A stretch of DNA of 64,000 bases from assembly GCA_002205965.3 (NCBI GenBank), contig NADL03000501.1:496001-560000 (forward strand), given 5' to 3'. Position numbers and translations under genes: made by a program. Position 1 is the stretch's first letter, and every line of letters begins with the position of its first letter. Source of the stretch: Kappaphycus alvarezii (Eukaryota; Rhodophyta; Florideophyceae; Gigartinales; Solieriaceae). Below the pieces are notes generated by a model. It did no database searches. It was not told where the DNA came from and saw only the letters and a list, made by a program, of their open reading frames with translations. Positions 45,505 through 58,673 of this stretch are shown piece by piece.

Positions 45505-46607
45505 TCACTCAGGCATGGTACAGGCTTCCGCAAATGTCATTTTCCTACGACGTGGTTCCTTTCCGTCAGTGTAAGCCATATGTGGAGTATGGCGATGCGC
45601 GTAAGTCATACATTGGATTAGGTTTTCCTGTCCTGAATCCATGTAGTCTCCGTAGACAACCTCCACCTCCTGCTGCCGTGCAAGACCATCAAGCAAGGAA
45701 GAAATTCCTGGAGCTGTCTGTTCAAGATCGTAGTGAAGCAGGCCGTCCTGATGACTTTAACAGACTGGGATTCGGGAATATATTCCCGAATAATCCTCGT
45801 GTCTGATTCCATCCCGACGAAGTGTCCGGGTTCGGAAAGAGGTTTTAGCTTTTTGGCTTGCTCCGCGTGAGGAAGATAAATGAACGCGTACCCTGGTTGG
45901 CCGAAAATCAGCAGTGATGAAAAATCTATCTATATACTAGGATCGCAAAGTTGGATCGAAATATTGACATTGACACTAGTAGTCAGAAGCCTATTACGTA
46001 GCCAGTTTGCATGCTTTAAAGCCTCGACCCATAGGTTATGTGGTAGATCAATGTCGTATAGTAAGACTCTAGCCCTTGTCAAGTGCTCTCGGACGATATT
46101 TTCAGCAGTGCCATTGCTCTCAGGTGCTCGTGGAGGAGAGGGGCTTACTTCAATTCCTGATGAATTGAGGAAAGTCATCATCCCTTTGCTCATGTGTTTA
46201 CCCACTGGATCAAAGCGAATTCTCCGCAATTTGTATTTCGAGGTCAAAACGTGAGTTACGGCCATAGTTTTGTAATAACGAACTATTGCAGGGAGCTCAG
46301 ATCTGCTTTTAATCATCATTTTGTCGGATTTTCCAGTGTACGGTTCGAGGAAGTGAACAGCTTACTTGTTACCTCCGATAGAGCTAGTGAACAGGCCAGA
46401 TACTTCCATGTGAACCTCGTTGAGTGGCTGCAGTGTCCCGCTCTTCGCTGGTTTGATGGGGTCTTTTCTGGCTTTTCCGGCCAGACATGAAACATATTCG
46501 AAGTTGTCGAGTTGTGAACTATCGAAGGATGGTACATCGGATCGCTGGTGAGATAGCTGCATGTACCGATCTGTTGCCATGTGTCCAGTTTTCCGGTTCC
46601 ATTTCAT
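45505..46607 (-). pseudogene. Copia relic: GAG-pre-integrase and integrase
   Basis: In frames 46607-46316 the pieces YVSCLAGKARKDPIKPAKSG and LNEVHMEVSG form the integrase start; the catalytic Asp before SG is replaced by Glu in this reading. The frame 46319-45930 gives VLTSKYKLRRIRFDPVGKHM (second Asp), GIEVSPSPPRAPESNGTAEN (Glu) and LWVEALKHANWLRNRLLTTS. Pieces at 45812-45505 (hinge region) connect to reverse transcriptase. Order integrase then RT is diagnostic of Ty1/copia. Confidence 0.87.
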
Positions 46608-46714
46608 GACCTCACTTTCGGGAAATCTTTTGTGGCTTTGTTAGCTTGCTTCGGGTAACTGCTTATCTCTAACGGGTAGAGTCCGTAAACACATTTGATA
46701 ACCCAGGCAATGTC

Positions 46715-47921
46715 TTAGATGCCCAAGGAGCCGTATCTAAAGTTAAAGCATCCATTTCGTTTGAACAAAGACTCTGAGAATATCACGTTGAAGTGTTTTT
46801 TGAGCACGTTAACAGCCAGGATGATTGTTTCAAATTGAGGTGCATGGTCGCCTTCGACGTATGTCCCGCCGTTCAACGGTAACCACACTAGGCCCTTACC
46901 AAGAAAATGTGAAGTTCCAGCTGCTGCCTGCACATTTTCTTTGTAAATTAGGCTTTAGGACTTAAATGAGGAACTACGATGTCCAAATTCCATGAGCCCG
47001 GTATCGATTTACTGTCCTCCCATTTTTGCCTCCTGACTTCGAAACTTACCTTTTACAATGTTTGCGTGGTAGCAAGGCTCCCCATCGAAGCTTGACCGTT
47101 GTTGTAAATCGGTCAGATTCTATGAATAGGCAACTTTATCTGTATTCGTGAGGGCCGCGGCGGTGTTTGCTGAAGGCAAAGGAGGACGATTCGGAGGTGT
47201 TAGGGATCCCCAGTGTGCATGGTTACTTTAAGGGTTTCATTCCCCGTCAGCTTGTGAATAGTGACGCTGTCCTCCACATTCACGGCGGGGTTTCCAAATG
47301 CGCTCATTTAGTTCATCCTCGAGATGTTTTCGACAGATGTTAATGAAATAGCCGGGTTTGCCGCAGTAATGGCAGTTCACTTGGTCTGATTTCCCAGTGC
47401 GGCGTCCACCTCGACCTCTTTCACGAAAATTTCCACCTCTGGCGTATGGAGAACTACTCTAATGTCCTCTAACTTATCCTTGAGTGCCATAAATCAGGTT
47501 GACTTGGATGAATTCTTGCCTTAAAGGAGCATTATGAGGGTTGTTTTGGTACATCCTTCAAGCGAGTTCCGCTTGAACAGCATTCAAGACGTCCTGGAAT
47601 GATGCGTTAGTATTCGTGGAAACCATGGAGAGGACTAAAAAATACAGAGGAAGAGACCTATTGAGTTTGGTGGTCTTTTCCCGCTATAGTTATTCTCCTT
47701 CATATGTTGCGAGTTCTCCACAGATACCATTGAACTGTGAAACGTGTCTGTGCCAATCCATATTCTCGTCGAATACCAGTGTGTCCAACCTGTTTCGGAT
47801 TTTTTGAATTTCTTGCTCGTGACAAGCTTTTCAAATGCGCTTCAGCCCATTCCAAAGATTCTAAGCAGTTTTGAGTCGTCATCTGTAACATTTCTGAGCT
47901 CAGCCACGGAGGAAGCTCCAA
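46715..47921 (-). pseudogene. Copia relic: gag, zinc knuckle and protease remnants
   Basis: Near 47380-47300 the minus strand encodes NCHYCGKPGYFINICRKH, a CCHC knuckle with His replaced by Tyr. Upstream frames (47921-47600) contain FGMG, SAFEKLVTSKKFKK and WIGTDTFHSSM, which resemble copia Gag. Downstream, at 46933-46715, is protease-like sequence (APQFETIILAVNVLKKHFNV). Multiple frameshifts and stops are present. Confidence 0.65.
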
Positions 47922-48989
47922 ACCCAGAGTGATAAAACTTTTTGCGGAGCGCTATATCCACTCATTCTCGCTTCTTGAGAGTTTTATGGTAGTTCAGCGA
48001 GCATTCTGCTCATCGCGTGATCGTCTGCTCTCAGAATGGATATTATTCTCCTCGCCCACATGATGTAGTCGAAAGGCTTTTCAAATGGCTCGATTAGAAA
48101 AAATTTTCGGGAACCTTTAGAGGGATCTATTGCACCAAATATTTTAGACGAAACAGGGAGCTGTCTTCTGTGCGTACGGCAGTCGCTAGGCTATGGCAGT
48201 CGCTAGGCTTTCACGGCTATGTACAATTCAACTTATCTACTATCATCATTGTTGTTCTTATTCTTTCTTATTTATCTTTTTAGTGTTTTTTTGTTTTTTC
48301 GACTCTAACTAGGTGGTTTCGGAACCCAGGCTCTCGGTGAGACTCTCCCGGTGAGTCGCGTTTTCTTGAGTTGACTGACTCTTCCCTGCGCGAACTCAGG
48401 CGGAGCGTAGCGCAACGACACTAATGTGAAGGATTACTTAAAGTATGGACTCTCAGCCCCTGGTTAGACACTCCAGGTGTGATGCGAATTTCAGCCACTA
48501 ATACCTACCTTCAGGCAAAACAGGGACAGGTGCAAATGATCTCTATGAGAGCTTCCCCCGAAAGATTACTAAGTCGAAGACTTTTCTTCTTTTAAAGTAT
48601 GTCTGGCCTCTTACGAGAAGTTTCTCAATCCTTCTAAGCTATTATTCCGCACAACATCGTGTTAGATCGCCCATTCTCCTTCCAACAGATCTTTTGATCA
48701 ACACCTTTATCCGCCGAGCAAGCTCGACCGGTGGGGGAAGCACTTCAACGAGGTCAAATTACTTCAAGTTTTTAGTCTGTCGACTTAGTTCCCTTTGCTC
48801 GTAACTACTGTTCAGAGAAAATATCTAGATTCGCTGAGGAATTGGCAACGCAGAGAGAGAAGGAAGAAGAATAACGAGCAAAGATAGCAGCAAGATTGGC
48901 TCGAAGTTGAAAAAAAAAGTCTTAGGGAGGAAAGGTAGAGAAGTAGTTAGAGGGAGTCGTGCTCTAGATTTACTCCCTCGCAGGACTGT
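47922..48989. other. Spacer, probably 5' region of the copia relic and start of the MULE
   Basis: No gene recognised. T-rich at 48230-48300. A duplicated AGTCGCTAGGC...TGGCAGTCGCTAGGCT at 48180-48210 is a short tandem repeat. I could not find an LTR pair for the copia relic. Confidence 0.35.
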
Positions 48990-51900
48990 AGTCCTGTCCA
49001 AGGGATGGGATCAGGATCAATAAGTTTAAGTAGGGTTGTTCCCAGCAAAGATGTGTGTGGTAGTGACCGTGGTGAATGTGAGCGTCGTCGTCAAGACAAT
49101 ATGGTAGCTAGTAATGAGGAGGAAACTGGGAGTGGAAGCCAAGCTGGTAGAGAACATGGAATTGGTGGTCATGACAAGGCGCTTGAGCCAGGACGTAGAT
49201 ATCCGCCATCTTCAAGTGAAGATGGTGAAAATACTCCTCAAAAAAGGGACTGCCTTCGTGATTACGGTGAAGAGGAGTTTTTTCATGGTAATGAAAAGGA
49301 ATGGAGGAGCCATCAACATTATGAAGAGGGGGTTGGATATGGTCCTGAGAGAGAGAATGCGGTACGTGGCGGCTGGGAGAAGTAGTGGGCTGGGCCTGGT
49401 ATTCAAAAGGATGGAAAGGATACTATGCACAGGGGAGATGGGAGTCGGAGTAATGAACATGGTGTAGATGATTTGTTCGAGCAGGGGGACATGGAACATG
49501 CAAGGCAAGATCTGCAAGAGGGAAATAACGCCATGTAGGGATCCAGGAACTCATTCTCTGACACTCAGTGTAGGAGGAGGGATGAGGAAACAACCGAAGG
49601 TGCTAGGGTGGTAAAGGACGAGGGCAGCCAACGTGTGGATGTATATGGCGATGGGAACTGTCGCCCAACAAAAGCTCACATTTCACACTAACAAAGGAGA
49701 ATAAAGTATAACAACTGACGATCTCAAGTTTATCGGGCAGAGCAACAACGTCAGGCACGGGAACTTCTTGAAAGACAGCGTGGGGAACGTGAATCTAGGC
49801 GTGCGTGCAAAGGAGCAGGAGATTGACGTGACAAATCCGCGCCTACAGTTCGTTTTGAAGCTCCGCACGTTGATCCAGATTCAAATCCAGTACAGATTAA
49901 TGTGGACAATGATGTTCCGGACAATGTTGAGGACATAATGAAGCACATGTCAGACGAGGAATACATACCACCCACAGAGGATGAACTGAGAGGAGAAACG
50001 AGGGGACAGCATGGTATTTTCCGTTCGAGATGATGAGGTACCTGAAACTGTAGGTTTGCAAAGGGATGATGCAGATGCACAGAGGGATAACGTTGATTCG
50101 CGGAGGGACAAAGTACTCCCTCAGAGTGAAACTGTGATCCCAGATGTTACACATGTCAACCTCGGAGACATGGATGATGATAAGGTTGGACAGGGAGGGT
50201 CAGAAGAGGGTGAGGACCTGGAGGAGTACGAGAATGAAGATTTCTCTCCAGAATCAAGCTGTACAGGCAGTTCCTCTAAAAGCACGCAGAATGCTAAGTA
50301 TGAGGGATGTTGAATGGATAGATACGTCCCTGTTAATATAGAAGATGAGGAGGATAACACAGGGACGTATTCTATACCCCGAGAGACAAGAGAGAACCTA
50401 GAAAATATGTCTCCCATTGAGAAAGAGCAACGTCGACAGGAATAGAAAAAAGCGAGTAGGAATAGGGTACTGGAGAGAGCTCGAGCTGTGTTGCGAAGTG
50501 GGCGTGTCTCTGCTATATCCTGGAAGCCCTCACGATTCATTATTCTGAAGGTCCAGGTGGGTATTACTCTAAAGGGCAGGTGGAGGTGTGAGAAATTGAT
50601 CCGTGCATACACTGCTAATTTAGGAATGCTTGAGGGAGTGAGGGTTGAGCAGACTCTGGAGAGAGTTAGGATGGTCTGCAGGAAGCATGACCGTAGTGCA
50701 ACTACAGTTTTCGACTGGCAGCCTCGTCATTCTAGATGGAAACTGAACAAGTACATCCAGCATCAGAACGAGTGTCTCGGGCAGACAAGGGATCCCACTG
50801 ATATGGAAAATGGAGAGAAATTTTGCAAACTTGCGGACACCTCAAATCAGGTGGCTCGTGCCCTTCTACACGAATTTTCTGGAAACCCTGACATGAAGAC
50901 GTCAGAAGATGCAGTAATGGTAAACGCGAAGTCCATCTACCGTCATCAGCCGTCTTACCAGCATTACAGAGCTGTAAGGAGGGACCTTGTGCGTTAGTTA
51001 TCGGCCAATCGGGCCGTGTACATGGCCGCTTTGGAAAAGTACACCGAGTTACTGCGTGAAGAGGGACACGTCGTCAAAGTTTTAATTTTTTCTGGGACTG
51101 AGATGAAAAAGCATCGTATCAAGGCAGCTCTATACATTCATAATCAGAATTAGATTGGTAAGAAGGTTGCAAAGAGGTAGATGTGGATATGAATGATATT
51201 AACGATAATGGACGTTACTATAGGGGATTTGTATTCTTTCCCTCGATCGCAGAGCCCTTCTGTAAAGTCGGCCGAAAGCCATGTAATGCCGATGCTGCCC
51301 ATTGTCAAGGGGTGGGAAACAGGTCATACGGTACTATATTTGAACTAGATGTGGTCTGAGGTGTTTACTGCTTGCAAAGGAATCGAACGCTTCGATGTAC
51401 CTGATCGTACGACTATCGTGGACCAAGAGAAGTCCATCGATATCGCGTATAAGAGATACATGAGTGAGGTTAAATAATTCCTTGATCCCCTGCATGTATG
51501 AAAAATCTAGATCCTAAGCTTGGATCAACAAAAATTGTGGGCCTCAATCTTTATGAACGGGCGCTGTATGCACCTAGTAATGCTAATGTTCAAGAGGTAA
51601 AGGAAGAGTGCTCTAAATCCCAAGCTTCTTATCTTGGAAAATTTAGAGATTCTGAACTATTTAGAGCCTTTTCTGGTCTTCAGGACAAAATTATTACGTC
51701 TCAAAGAGCTGAAAATGGTATTTCTGCCACGTTACGGAATCATATACGGTCTGTGGAACCTCAGAAAATGCTGGAGCGGGTGTTCTTATCTCAAAGGGAG
51801 ACTTTTTTACTTCATTAATCATCAACGTCGGCATCAAGCGATCCAGTACCCCCAAAGGTTCAGATCATTCTAGCCGAGCTAATTTAATGCTCCAGAGTAT

Positions 51901-52452
51901 ATCAAGGAACAGTGAAGTGGCTTGACGTTTACACTCAAATGGAAGCTACAGTGGGGAGTGTCACTGATTGGAAAGTGTTGTGACACGTGATTTTAAGTCA
52001 AGAATACCACACAACTCCTACATGCTGTGCATATAGCCAAACTGGAAGTGGTCTACCTTGCTTTAATGGTGTTGCTGTTCATTGCGAAAAGTAAGGATCT
52101 TCTAATCTCTACCGATTTATTGCGAAAAGATATCTTACTATCACATGGAAATCGCAATATAACAACATAGTTTTTCGGTGTCCTGCTCCATTCGCAATAT
52201 ACGAAGTGAAGAAAGCGACCAAGCGCTTGGTTGCAGCGGGCCTGAATCTTCAGATTCTTAGGGCAATGCTTCCACCAAGAGGACATCCAGCTAAGAACAC
52301 TGGAACGCACAAAGTTAGCTGTTTTGAACGAGTTCCAGCCCCTCAACGCAAGAGAACACACAATTGCTCCATATGCGGCGAATCAGACCACTCTAGACCA
52401 GATTTTCCGGTTCGGCAGTTCTTTGATGATGATAATACAAGGTATTTCGTTT
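48990..52452 (+). pseudogene. Mutator-like (MULE) transposase relic
   Basis: Plus-strand pieces follow a MULE order. First come acidic, disordered N-terminal frames (49005-50313). Next is a DNA-binding-like block CRKHDRSATTVFDWQPRHSR followed by W-K-x2-KY-x2-H-x-N-x-C (about 50690-50775). The nuclease core follows: GRKPCNADAAHCQG (first Asp, about 51270), TIVDQEKSIDIAYKRYM (second Asp, about 51415), KNLDPKLGS and SQRAENGISATLRNHIRSVE (Glu, about 51710). The C-terminal piece is RLVAAGLNLQILRAMLPPRG with a degenerate zinc knuckle, CSICGESDHSRPDF. Stops and frameshifts separate most pieces. Terminal inverted repeats were not found. Confidence 0.72.
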
Positions 52453-53309
52453 GAATGAAGGCTGAAATGTGAGATCTGCTGTAGTTGTTGCCCTTTGATA
52501 GCCGTCTAGTACCTGGTAGTAGTATCTGCATGGTATTTGTTGTGTTGGTATATGTAAATTGAATTCATAATGCGTTTCGTGGTGTTTTTTGAGAGTCCAC
52601 TTCAAGCCCATTTTTACCGCAACGTATTTTGTCTAAGTAATTGTTGTCACAATGCTGAGATACACCTGAATTTAATGTCCACTGGGTATCCCAATTGCAA
52701 AGTACATTTCACAGTTTGTCTCATTGGGTGTTTTGTCAAAACATGTCGACTTTCAATGTGATTACACAGTTTTCAAGAAGACTTAATGCATATGGCAGAA
52801 ATTTACCGTGTCACAATGCGTTTTGAATCTCCCGTAATCACATTTTGACAAAGACAACTGTACAGTAGGTAAGTTGCTGACAGGACACTACTGTACGTGT
52901 TATAATACTGCACATGTGTACACGGGGAAAAAGTGTACAAAAGTGTACACGGGGAAAAAGGAGGGTGTCTTTATTGAGATATATGGATTGGCTGGAACCC
53001 ATTTGGAGTTGCAAATCTGTATGTCGTATTAAATACATGTACCGATGGTCGAGGCAATGTAGAAATCATTGCTGTCGAATGCTAGCACCAGCAACAGTCT
53101 ACACTACTTGAAACCCAACAGTGCAGTACTGTACATCGGTGTCAGCATTCGTGCAACGTTACGCTGCCGTTATGATTAAGCAGCGCAAATTCAGCGCTAC
53201 TCAGCCCCATTCGGTCCGGGATGGACCGTTAGGTTCCCAATAAAAAGTTACCTCTTCCCGCCGTGCTGTACAGTACTGTAATGTAGTACCGCTGTTGTAC
53301 AGTGTAAAA
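52453..53309. other. Spacer between MULE and copia elements
   Basis: No gene recognised. A 27-bp-period direct duplication of GTGTACACGGGGAAAAA lies at 52916-52960. The flank from 53110 to 53300 is dense in TACTGTA/GTACAGTAC words. Confidence 0.4.
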
Positions 53310-53676
53310 TGTACAAACGGTCTCGGCCAATCACAGGCCACGACTGATCGGACTTGACAGATCCAATGATTTGTGCCCTACACAGCCAAGTGGCAGTACT
53401 ACTGTATTGTGCTCCCGGTAATACAGTGGCTATCGTCTACTGTATCTGCTATTCTATAGCTATCGAACGGCTCTATAAGGAAGCCCTCACTGCCCGATCG
53501 GGGCGTGATGAAAGAGATGTTTTCTTTTGTGGGATTCAGAGAAATATCGACCGCTCTAGTGACTCCCTTTACAAAACAACCAAATACAGGACTGCAACTG
53601 CATCCAGGGGTACATTTGTACCCGTTCACTGTGCCTTACTTTCCCGCTCCCCCTCGCTTACACAGCGCATACTACA
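53310..53676 (+). repeat. Copia 5' LTR
   Basis: 367 bp; TATAAGG at 53474 could be the promoter TATA element. Matches the right LTR over its whole length, with the insertion there removed; roughly 85-88% identical by eye. Confidence 0.88.
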
Positions 53677-53960
53677 GTTATGGGCCCAGGGAAGGACTTC
53701 GAGAAAGGTTTTGACATGATGAACCCTCCGGTATTTGAGCCGGACCAAGACCTCCTATCTTAGAGAAAGAAAGTTGAAAGTTGGGTTGACTGAATTGCAA
53801 CCGCAGCCGAGAAGGGAGAAGGCGAATTCTAGAAAACGGTATTCCACACATTTGGACGTCAACTGTACGATCGAGATCTTCGACAAGCTCAGCAGAGTCT
53901 TATAGACGAAGGTCAAGAGCAAGGAAAATCGATTACAAGCAGGGAGACCAATTCAAAGCT

Positions 53961-54662
53961 GTGCAAGAGGTCGTGGACTTGATTGCGCAAGATCCTCCCA
54001 TCTCCGTGGTTACCCGCCTCATTGATTCCTTCAATAAGGTGACTTCTTGCAAGCGCAAGAACAATGAAGACTTGAACCGTTATGTGTGTAGGTTTCGCGG
54101 ACTCACCGCCGAGCACCTAATGAAAGCAGGCTCAACCAGTCAATCTCAAATCGGAGAAGTACTGGCCATAACCATTCTCAATAACGCCTCTCTCTCAGAA
54201 GCGTCCCTTACCAACGCCAAGCTCAGACTTATTGGAATGGCGGCGGAACGAAGAAAGAGAACGATACGCGCTGAGAAACAGTTCTCATTGACTTTGGATG
54301 AGGCACAGAATATACCTTTGAATACCAGAAAGCTTTCTGCTTCGATTGCAAGAGCCTCTGAGAGTTCCAGTCGTATTGCCAAACTCTTTATCAGGAAGTT
54401 GACGGGTCGGTTCAATGATATGTGTCGAGATGCCAAGCCCATCTTCGATAATATCACGAAACTAAATGGTGCTCGGGATATAGCCAAATCCATTGCTTCC
54501 TCTGGTCGTCGTTGCACCTTAAGTCTGGATGACGAGGTTGATGTACTCCGCTCTCTTGCTCAGACTACCAACAGAACTGAAGCCTCGGTAACACAGGCTC
54601 AAATTGAGTTTGCTTTTGACCATATAGTTAGAAGTTTCTTTGGAAGTCAAGAGAATGGTTAA
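53961..54662 (+). pseudogene. Copia relic: gag
   Basis: Open frame of about 230 codons without an ATG at its start; it probably extends upstream through a shift. Helical, charged sequence with VVTRLIDSFNKVTSCKRKNN, EDLNRYVCRFRGLTAEHLMK (the EDLNRYV.RFRGLA-like block known from copia Gag), and a long Lys/Arg-rich helical tail. No zinc knuckle is seen in this frame. It would form the particle shell. Confidence 0.72.
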
Positions 54663-54908
54663 CGAGAGTCAAGGATCAGATAACAGTCAAATCATCGCGC
54701 TTTAACCGAAAAGAAGCGGACGACTTACGGCAACGATGGCGATAATTACAAATCCGATCGGGATTGCATGAGGAAGAAGTCAAAATGCTGGCGGAACTGG
54801 TCGGAGAAGCCTGCATGGACTGTGGAAGGAAGAACCAAGCTCGAGTTGATTTGAAATGCCAGCGTCCGAGCTATACCACTTTGAAGATCCGACAAGCCAA
54901 AGATCGCT

Positions 54909-56455
54909 ATGACGAAGATTCAGAAAGAAACAAAATACCTGAAAAATTCAATAGGTATTTTCGTCCGGGCTCCAAGACTTCCAATGAAAAAGGAGCCTGG
55001 TAAGCGGATCCCTACCAAGTCTGATCTTATAACCATGCATAACGACCCGAGTGCTATTTTGGACGAGGGTTGCCCCCGATCCGTTGGAGGAATTAAGTCA
55101 GCAGTAGCGCTGTCTTTAGCGATAGGCATCGAATTCAAGTTAGAGTCCTTAGATTGTGAGCCATTCTACCATGGCTATGGACAGAACTGCAGTGATGCAG
55201 AACTCACATTCTGCATATGGAGACTACCTCTTGAAGATTTGAAAGGGAATAAAATCGTTATTCCGTTCTATATCACGAAAGGCGATGGTCCTCTTCTACT
55301 TGGTAATTGTCTATTGAGCAAAACGGATTTGCTCAATTCGCATACAACTCGTGTTATTATTATACCTCCAGGTGTACTTGAAGGATCGGATAGCAAAATA
55401 GTGCTTCCGATCTATGTTACTCGAAGGTAGAGAAACTCAAACCCGTCTTCATGTTTTTATGAGCCAAATATCCGAGTTCCAAAGCTACCTTGCGACCCAG
55501 CGGGCTTTGCTTGGAACCAATGGAGACTCTACAGACGAAGGTGGCAAAAAATCGCGGTTCATGGGAAAATCTGCGAAAGAGTTCGCTTCGAAATTTCACT
55601 TGTACTCCCATTTTCCTCTAGAGGACATGAAAGATATCTGCAAACAGGGCGGAGTTCTTTCTCTACTCTTAGAGAAAGCCCTTGAAGCTTTCGTGGAAAA
55701 GTGCTCCAGCTGCAAGACGACTGGACGTCCGCTCAATGTGTGCAATATATCCTTGAAACGGCCACTTCGAACATTAAACGAGGACGTGCAAATCTATTTC
55801 ATGTACGTGGTTGAATTGACGAAGTACCCAATACTCCATATGAAAGACCTGGTCTCACGCTTCTGCAATTCGGTTGTTGTGTCGACGAGAGATATGGAAG
55901 AAGCTGGAAGAATCTTTGAAACTCATTGGATCGCAGTGAATGAAGCCCCTGAATCAATATCGTTTGATCAGGAATTCGACAATGATGATTTTTGCAAGAC
56001 TTTGCAAAAACATAGCATCAAACCTAAGCCTCGTCCTGCGAGGATACATAGCAAAATCGGTTCAGTAGAAAGCGCAAACTTCACCCTACGTCAGATGTCT
56101 CTTGGTATTCTCAAGGATGCAATACACGAATGAAACACACGCGGTACTTCGTTCGCGGTTCAGGAAATCGTCTCAAGAGCCGTACTTGCAACAAATCTTC
56201 TTCGTGGAAAAATCGTGTCAGTGCCTTTGAACTTGCAAGAGGATACGCACCATCTATTCTTGGTCTACCACAGATGCCAGTGGACTCCGAGTTAATTGAC
56301 GCACCATAGTAGCAAGTTGCACGCCGCACGCTCTCAAAGATGTTGGAATATCGATTGCCTAACACTGTTCCCTCAAATATTTTGACGAGAGGAACTCCAG
56401 TGTACTTCTTTGAGAAGCAAAAAAAAATGGTGTTTGGAATTTGTGTTACGTCCAA
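54909..56455 (+). pseudogene. Copia relic: protease and integrase
   Basis: The frame 54909-55430 holds the protease start AILDEGCPRSVGG (canonical DTG or DSG read here as DEG) and LLLGNCLLSKTDLL. The next frame (55414-56133) is integrase. It has a zinc-binding-like piece (FHLYSHFPLEDMKDICKQGG ... CSSCKTTGRP), then YFMYVVELTKYPILHM (Glu in place of the first catalytic Asp), ISFDQEFDNDDF (second Asp) and HSKIGSVESANFTLRQM (Glu). A stop follows at 56133 and decayed pieces continue to about 56455. With the protease and first integrase acid changed it should be inactive. Confidence 0.82.
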
Positions 56456-57006
56456 AACGCAAAAGAAAATTTCGTCGAGCTCACACGGAGAAAATACGGA
56501 ACCGGAAAACGGCTGAAAGTCACATACGAGGACATATAGCTATACCCATCTTCATCCTTTTTGCAAGAGTTGGTCAGTATCGAGGATTCAGAACAAAAAC
56601 AGGGCAATCAGATCCCGCTGGAGGAAGAAGGTGCATCTGTTGCTTCTATACCAAGACCAATACCAGAGAATGGACAATCTCGAAGCCAACATCGTTCTTC
56701 ATTGTTCTCGAGTCGTATCGATGACATCCCGAAAAATCGGATAATCGTTCCGCAGTCGTCTTCGTTCCTCGTGACTAAGAATAACGCAATCGGGCTACGT
56801 TCAAGGATTTCGAATTTGATATAACTCAGAATACTCCAACCAGTCGACCGGACAAAGATTTTGGAACTAGCCTTCTGTGGATAGTACGAAGTTCCCGCAA
56901 GAGTTGAAATCACAGAAGCAAATCATACTTCGGCAAATTCGAAATGCAATTGGTTACGAGCCTGTGACGGAAAGTAAGATCGTTTCAATGGCGCCAAGGT
57001 GGCTTA
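56456..57006 (+). pseudogene. Copia relic: hinge between integrase and reverse transcriptase
   Basis: Frames at 56410-56824 contain FVLRPKRKRKF and QIPLEEEG, with many Ser/Arg residues, as expected for the variable hinge of copia polyproteins. No domain is recognised, and several shifts are present. Confidence 0.5.
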
Positions 57007-57760
57007 TTGACGAATCTATCCAGAAGAAAAAAGTCTAATTACCAGGATAAAAGCGCGTACAAGGAAGTCAATATTAGAAGCCTACCAAGAGATTCAAATC
57101 TCATATCCTCGCATTGTTTCTTCCAAGTCAAAATTGATGGAGAATCAGACAAATTGGAATTGAAGTGCAGATTGGTCCCACACGGTGACAGGGATAAGGA
57201 GAATAATTTCATCTGTAAGGACTCAGAAACGGCTCAGTTTCCTGTAATACGGGCTTTTCTTTCTGCTGCAGCGATATTTCGGTTTTCCTTGGCGGAGATA
57301 GACATTTCGGCGCTTTCCTCCAATCCGGACCCTCGAATCGAAACGTATATGTCTGCTTGCCGAAAGGATGGACAAAGAACACATTCTTCGTGTGAAAGCT
57401 GCTCATCCCCGCCTACGGTCTTGTAGAATCAGGCCGGCTGTGGCAACTCGCAGTTGAAGAATGGATGTTAAGCAGTGGGCTTGAATGCGTTCCTGGAATG
57501 CCGCAACTATTCTTGAAACGGGATCCATCTGAAAATTTGCTTCTCATTGTCGCCAAAGTTGTGGATGATTTACTACTTGCCTGTCACGCCCAACAGATTC
57601 AAGACTTCTATAATGCGAATTCTAACCGATTCAAAGTCGACAGATTCGTTTCTCAGTCGAACCTGGTCTTCATTAGACTCCATATTCTTCAAGAAATCGA
57701 TCTCAAAATCACCTTCTCGATGAAAAAATACATGGAAACCATTGATAATATCACATTATA
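57007..57760 (+). pseudogene. Copia relic: reverse transcriptase
   Basis: Pieces in two offset frames: LKCRLVPHGDRDKE, TAQFPVIRAFLSAAAIFRF and SLAEIDISAL. Then, after a frameshift near 57425, MPQLFLKRDPSENLL and IVAKVVDDLLLAC (YVDD changed to VVDD). Order and motifs fit Ty1/copia reverse transcriptase. The middle of the palm between the two pieces is shortened. Confidence 0.82.
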
Positions 57761-57767
57761 GCGTATT

Positions 57768-58673
57768 ATGAGGAAAGAACAAGAAGCTAAATGCTCATCG
57801 GATGAGTTTAAGTCATTCTATGCACTTGCTGGACAGCTTAATTGGCTTGTCCATGAAGTTCTCAGCTTTGCTGCCTTTTTATCGTGTACTTTGCAGCAAT
57901 GGACCTCCGATCTGAGAGTGCACCACTTGAGTGAAGCCAATTGCGCTCTCCATGGAATTCGAAAGCTCTCGCCTGTCCTCACATATCGAGTGCCTTGTAA
58001 TCATGACATCAGTAGCAACGATGCGGCTTTCATAGCCTTCTCTAATGCGAGCCAAGGCAAATCGTCCTGAGAAGAAACCAAACAGGTTACTTCTCTGGAA
58101 TCTTCTTTCCGGATTCTAAGATATTCCATGCCATCGACTGGCACAGATCCAAGCAGGCTCGAATCCCGTTTTTGTCCATGGGGGCGGAGACACTAGCAGC
58201 CACAGAGTCACCTGATCTGGCTGGACTCATGGCATACTGCTTGTCGAAGATGTACGCGGCTGATCGTTCTCTGCTACTTGTCTTTACGATTGACTCACAT
58301 GGACTCTACGCGACCATCACCACTCTTCACAAATTGATCTCCATATTCCATGTTATTAACTGGCACAGCTCTAAGCAGGCTCGAGTCTCGTTTTCGTCCA
58401 TGGGGGCGGAGATACTAGCAGCCGCAGGGTCGCGATTACAGGCTGCGACCAATAGTCGAAAGATTGAGAGACTCCTTTGAGTCAGAGAAATCGCTGTTAT
58501 GCAATGGATAAAGGGCGCGAACAAAATCACTGATGCCTTGACAAAGAGGAAACTGAGCATTTTCCGTAAACTCAATCAAACCTGTGCTCTTGGACTCTTG
58601 GACTCTGATATTCTTCATGAAGCCGAGAGAAAAGTCAAACAAAAAGGGGAAATCGAAACGGATATCCAGTGAT
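57768..58673 (+). pseudogene. Copia relic: RNase H with internal duplication
   Basis: FYALAGQLNWLVHEVLSFAA is the end of reverse transcriptase. RNase H pieces follow: DAAFIAFSNASQG, IFHAIDWHRSKQAR..., SMGAETLAA (the Glu of the active site), TIDSHGLYATITTLHK, and finally QWIKGANKITDALTKRKL. Between YATITTLHK and the tail, a segment (58343-58427) repeats 58121-58205: ATTCCATG...AACTGGCACAGC...CATGGGGGCGGAGA. The domain therefore carries two copies of its SMGAE strand. Stops are present near 57760 and 58480. Confidence 0.8.

Noticed and set aside
49005-52452. Helitron considered for this region
   Set aside because: No Rep HUH or helicase motifs. The Asp/Asp/Glu pieces, zinc knuckle and their order fit a Mutator-like transposase.
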